Below, in pieces: positions 60,687 to 64,000 of a stretch of 64,000 nt of DNA. The position numbers and the translations under genes are program-made. The stretch lies in NCBI RefSeq assembly GCF_016411825.1, contig NZ_JAEKMH010000001.1, positions 186,001 through 250,000 of the forward strand. The letters run 5' to 3'. The stretch is from Devosia sediminis (GTDB lineage Bacteria; Pseudomonadota; Alphaproteobacteria; Rhizobiales; Devosiaceae). The notes under the pieces were generated by a model, which saw nothing but the letters and a program-made list of their open reading frames with translations, did no database searches and was not told the DNA's origin. Every line of letters begins with the position of its first letter. Positions within the stretch are counted from its first letter, which is position 1.

Positions 60687-62204
60687 ATGCCCAATCGGCT
60701 CGAATTGAGCGGCATCACCAAGCAGTTTCCGGGCGTTCTGGCCAATGACCACGTATCTTTCGCGGTCAAGCCGGGCGAAATCCATGCGCTTCTCGGGGAA
60801 AACGGCGCCGGCAAGTCGACGCTGGTGAAGATGATCTACGGGATCATGCAGCCCGATGCCGGGGAAATCCGCTGGAATGGCGAGCCGGTCGTGGTGCCCA
60901 ATCCGAAGGCCGCGCGCAAGCTGGGTATCGGCATGGTTTTCCAGCATTTTTCGCTGTTCGAAGCGCTGACTGTGCTGGAAAATATCGCGCTCGGCATGGA
61001 TGCCAAGATCCCGTCGCGGGAGCTCGAAGCGCGGATCCGCGAGGTCATGACTGCCTATGGCCTGCTGCTTGATCCGCACCGCACGGTGGCGACCCTGTCG
61101 GTGGGTGAACGGCAACGCATTGAAATCGTTCGGGCTTTGCTGCTGAACCCGCAATTGCTGATCATGGACGAGCCGACCTCGGTACTGACGCCGCAGGAGG
61201 TGGAGCAGCTCTTCACCGTCTTGCGCAAGCTTGCCGCAGAGGGGTGCTCGATCCTCTACATTTCGCACAAGCTCCACGAAATCAAAGCCTTGTGCGACAC
61301 GGCGACGATCCTGCGCGGTGGCAAGCTGGTCGATACCTGCGACCCGAAGCTCGAAACCAGCCGCTCGATGGCCGAGAAGATGATCGGCACGGGGCTCAAG
61401 GATATCGTCAAGGCCGAGGGGCGGGGCTTCGGTCCGCCCAAGCTATTGGTTAACAGACTGTCAACATCAAGGACGGGTCATTTTGACGTTCCGGTTGATG
61501 ATGTGAGTTTCACCGTGCGAACCGGGGAGATTTTCGGAATTGCCGGTGTTGCCGGCAATGGCCAGAACGCCCTGCTCGATGCCCTTAGCGGCGAAATTCG
61601 CAGCGAGGATCGTGATGCCATCACCATCGATGGCAAGGGCATCGGCATGATGGGGACGACCGAGCGCCGGCGGCATGGGCTCTGCGCCGTGCCCGAGGAG
61701 CGCAATGGCCATGCAGCGGTGGGCGACTTCACGCTCAGCGACAATTCCGTGCTGACGGCGCGCGATCGGCTGGGCATGGTGGTCATGGGGCTGATCAATT
61801 CGGGCGCCGCCAAGACCTACACCGGCAAGGTCATTGCCGATTTCGCGGTCAAGGCGCTGGGGCCGGCCTCCACCGCCGGGTCGCTCTCGGGCGGGAACCT
61901 CCAGAAATACATCATGGGTCGGGAAATCCTGCAGAAGCCCAGCGTGCTGGTGGTGAGCCAGCCGACCTGGGGCGTCGATGCCGGGGCGGCTGCTGCCATT
62001 CACCAGGCGCTGGTGGATCTGGCCGCCGCTGGCTCGGCCATCGTGGTCATCAGCCAGGATCTCGACGAATTGCGGACGCTGAGCGACACGCTGGCGGTGA
62101 TCAATATGGGGCGCCTGAGCCCGGCCCGGCCGGTGCGGGATTTCAGCGTCGACGAAATCGGGCTGCTGATGGGCGGCGTCCACGGCACGGTGGAGGCCGC
62201 GTGA
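60687..62204 (+). CDS. Nucleobase/nucleoside-type ABC importer ATPase (tandem)
   Basis: From ATG 60687 the 505-residue protein has two ABC cassettes. The first has Walker [10 protein letters not shown] and Walker B LLIMDEPTSVLT with a shortened signature LSVGERQR; the second has a degenerate Walker A (GVAGNGQN), signature SLSGGNLQKYIMGRE and VLVVSQPTWGVDAG with Asp-Glu replaced by Ser-Gln. This asymmetry and the two permeases next to it match YufO/BmpA-type importers of purines or nucleosides. GTG 60675 is an alternative start. Adjacent xdh genes support a purine substrate. Confidence 0.88.
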   Translation: MPNRLELSGITKQFPGVLANDHVSFAVKPGEIHALLGENGAGKSTLVKMIYGIMQPDAGEIRWNGEPVVVPNPKAARKLGIGMVFQHFSLFEALTVLENIALGMDAKIPSRELEARIREVMTAYGLLLDPHRTVATLSVGERQRIEIVRALLLNPQLLIMDEPTSVLTPQEVEQLFTVLRKLAAEGCSILYISHKLHEIKALCDTATILRGGKLVDTCDPKLETSRSMAEKMIGTGLKDIVKAEGRGFGPPKLLVNRLSTSRTGHFDVPVDDVSFTVRTGEIFGIAGVAGNGQNALLDALSGEIRSEDRDAITIDGKGIGMMGTTERRRHGLCAVPEERNGHAAVGDFTLSDNSVLTARDRLGMVVMGLINSGAAKTYTGKVIADFAVKALGPASTAGSLSGGNLQKYIMGREILQKPSVLVVSQPTWGVDAGAAAAIHQALVDLAAAGSAIVVISQDLDELRTLSDTLAVINMGRLSPARPVRDFSVDEIGLLMGGVHGTVEAA

Positions 62205-63280
62205 TGCAGTTCCGTCTCGAAAAACGCCGCGAGCCGTCCAAGGTCATGCTCTACGCCACGCCGGTGGCGGCGGTGCTGCTGACCATGATCGTCGGCGCCA
62301 TCATCTTCTCGGCCATCGGCTATGACGGCGTGGGCGCGGTGCGGGAGATTTTTCTCACGCCGCTGACCAATTCCTTCAAGTGGCAGGACCTGGGCGTCAA
62401 GGCGGCACCCTTGATCATCATCGGCGTGGGCCTCTCCATCGCCTATCGCGCCAATGTCTGGAATATCGGCGCCGAGGGCCAGTATATCATGGGCGGCCTT
62501 GCGGCGACCTGGGTGGCGCTGTCGACGCACGGCATGGGCGGCTGGTGGACGCTGCCGCTGATGATGCTTGCCGGCGTGCTTGGTGGCGCCGCCTATGCGG
62601 CCATTCCGGCGCTGCTGCGCACCCGCCTCAACGTCAACGAAATCCTGACCTCGCTGATGCTGACCTATGCCTCGGTGCAGCTCATCTATTATCTCGTGCG
62701 CGCGCCCTGGAAGGATCCGATGGGCATGGGCTTTCCGCAGACCAAGCGCTTCGCGGCCGAGGCACTGCTGCCCAATATTTTCCCCGGCACCATCGTCCAT
62801 GCCGGCGTGCCCATTGCCATCATCGTGGCGCTGGTCGCCTGGTTCATCATGTCCCGGTCGGTCTTCGGCTACCAGATGCGCGTCGTCGGCGCGGCGCCCC
62901 ATGCGGCCCGCTATGGCGGCTTTTCGGAGAACAAGACCATCTGGCTGGCGCTGCTGGTCAGCGGCGGGCTGGCCGGCATGGCCGGGATGCTGGAGGTCGC
63001 CGGTCCGTTCCAGCGCATGGTGCCTGGCTTTCCCACCAATTACGGCTTTACCGCCATCATCGTGGCCTTCCTCGGCCGGCTCAATCCGCTCGGCGTGATC
63101 TTTGCGGGCATCGTCATGGCCATCACCTTTGTCGGCGGCGAGGTGGCGCAGACCACGATCGGGCTTTCGAGTTCGGCCACGGGCGTGTTCCAGGCGATGA
63201 TGCTGTTCTTCCTCCTGGCCGGAGATATCCTGGTGCGCTACCGCCTCAAGCGCGTCGCCCCGCAGGAGGCGCGCGCATGA
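62204..63280 (+). CDS. Nucleobase/nucleoside ABC importer permease 1
   Basis: The 359-residue BPD_transp_2 permease, about 8-10 hydrophobic spans, has IAYRANVWNIGAEGQYIMGG (conserved for YufP/BmpA-type permeases) and ARYGGFSENKTIWLALLVSG. Its ATG overlaps the ATPase stop (TGATG). It forms the channel together with the next permease. Confidence 0.9.
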   Translation: MQFRLEKRREPSKVMLYATPVAAVLLTMIVGAIIFSAIGYDGVGAVREIFLTPLTNSFKWQDLGVKAAPLIIIGVGLSIAYRANVWNIGAEGQYIMGGLAATWVALSTHGMGGWWTLPLMMLAGVLGGAAYAAIPALLRTRLNVNEILTSLMLTYASVQLIYYLVRAPWKDPMGMGFPQTKRFAAEALLPNIFPGTIVHAGVPIAIIVALVAWFIMSRSVFGYQMRVVGAAPHAARYGGFSENKTIWLALLVSGGLAGMAGMLEVAGPFQRMVPGFPTNYGFTAIIVAFLGRLNPLGVIFAGIVMAITFVGGEVAQTTIGLSSSATGVFQAMMLFFLLAGDILVRYRLKRVAPQEARA

Positions 63281-64000
63281 CCAGCGAGCTGATCATCGCC
63301 ATCATCGTCACCGTGGTCGGCGCCTCGACGCCGATCCTGATCGCCGCGCTGGGCGAACTGGTGGTGGAAAAATCCGGCGTCCTCAATCTGGGCGTCGAAG
63401 GCATGATGCTGGTGGGGGCGATCACTGCCTTCGTGGTGCTGTTCACCACCGGCAATCACTACCTCGCCATTCTCTGCGCGGCGGGAGCGGGTGTCGCCAC
63501 CTCGCTGATCTTCGGCTTCCTGACGCTCAGCCTTTCGGCCAATCAGACGGCAACGGGCCTGGCGCTGACCATTTTCGGTACCGGCTTTTCGGCCCTGGCG
63601 GGGCAGGGCTATTCCGCTCGCCCGGTGACGTTGATGGGGCCGCTGTTTCCGGCGGACCTGGCAGCGCACCCCATCTGGCGCGTGCTGTTCGGCTATTCGG
63701 CGCTAGTCTACTTCTCCTTCGCCATGGTCATCGGCGTCTGGTGGTTCCTCAAGAAGACGCGGGCGGGCCTCATTCTCCGTGCCGTGGGCGAGAACGACCT
63801 GTCGGCCCATTCCATCGGCTACTCGGTGGTCGGGGTGCGCTATGCCGCCGTGGCCTTCGGCGGCGCCATGGCCGGTATCGCCGGCGCCTGTTTCCCGCTG
63901 CTCCTGACCCCGCAATGGGCCGAGCGGATGACGGCGGGCCGCGGCTGGATCGCGGTGGCCCTCGTGGTGTTCGCGAGCTGGCGGCCGTTCCGCCTGCTGG
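63277..64000 (+). CDS. Nucleobase/nucleoside ABC importer permease 2, truncated by window end
   Basis: The 241 visible residues show a YufQ-like permease with GELVVEKSGVLNLGVEGMML near the start (the family's conserved loop), LSANQTATGLALTIFGTG and GENDLSAHSIGYSVVGVRYA. It overlaps permease 1 by ATGA. The frame is open at the right edge; roughly 60 more residues are expected from the family length. No binding-protein gene has appeared yet. Confidence 0.9.
   Translation, partial: MTSELIIAIIVTVVGASTPILIAALGELVVEKSGVLNLGVEGMMLVGAITAFVVLFTTGNHYLAILCAAGAGVATSLIFGFLTLSLSANQTATGLALTIFGTGFSALAGQGYSARPVTLMGPLFPADLAAHPIWRVLFGYSALVYFSFAMVIGVWWFLKKTRAGLILRAVGENDLSAHSIGYSVVGVRYAAVAFGGAMAGIAGACFPLLLTPQWAERMTAGRGWIAVALVVFASWRPFRLL

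Noticed and set aside
60687..62204. Second ATP site of the nucleobase importer ATPase as damaged pseudogene.
   Set aside because: Degenerate second Walker motifs are normal in tandem ATPases of this importer class, and the frame is intact.

Overview
The window is high-GC alphaproteobacterial chromosome, most likely from a member of the Hyphomicrobiales (Devosia-like). The evidence is a ChvE-GguAB sugar importer, a complete thuEFGKAB trehalose module with a LacI regulator, XdhABC purine catabolism, a SigF/NrsF-type ECF sigma pair, EcfG-type promoters and several rhizobial-style palindromic intergenic repeats. There are no rRNA, tRNA, CRISPR, phage or insertion-sequence genes. Gene density is high and nearly every gap can be assigned to an operator, terminator or repeat.

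Layout: 1-1.1 kb holds three small membrane proteins, two of them behind EcfG-type promoter matches. 1.16-7.8 kb is a three-gene minus-strand operon (transglutaminase-DUF2126, circularly permuted ATP-grasp fused to alpha-E, second transglutaminase), an amide-bond-forming system of unknown product. 7.9-14.7 kb is sugar and polyol metabolism: a mannitol-dehydrogenase-family enzyme, a GntR regulator with a clear operator, and chvE-gguA-gguB. 14.7-20 kb holds small regulator/enzyme pairs, an orphan DnaB/KaiC-like ATPase, a methyltransferase and a mercaptopyruvate sulfurtransferase. 20-24 kb is an iron/polyamine-type ABC importer. 24-32 kb is thuR and thuEFGKAB.

32-38 kb has two unknown secreted proteins (one an acidic Asp/Val/Asn/Ser repeat protein), a GlsB-family membrane protein, a single-domain response regulator, a 5'-nucleotidase, GtrA-methyltransferase and a second ThuA-fold protein. 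38-41 kb is an ECF sigma/anti-sigma pair divergent from a b-type cytochrome and a molybdopterin oxidoreductase; the shared intergenic region has matching promoter motifs facing both ways. 41-46.2 kb has a DEAD-box helicase, a ketopantoate-reductase-family protein and otsB-otsA for trehalose synthesis, so synthesis and catabolism of trehalose sit about 12 kb apart.

46.4-64 kb is dominated by purine and ureide catabolism: a CMP/dCMP-type deaminase, allA, allE, a puuE-uraD fusion, uraH, xdhABC and a nucleobase/nucleoside-type ABC importer that runs off the right edge. No uricase is seen. Two ArsR-led operons of SRPBCC, glyoxalase-fold and DUF1801 proteins interrupt this cluster. Functionally the window lets the cell import sugars and trehalose, oxidise trehalose through the ThuAB keto-sugar route, recycle trehalose as a stress solute, and salvage nitrogen from purines. 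Best candidates for new biology are the transglutaminase/ATP-grasp/alpha-E operon, the SigF-NrsF oxidoreductase module, the secreted acidic repeat protein, and a 46-codon gene whose start lies inside a long hairpin.
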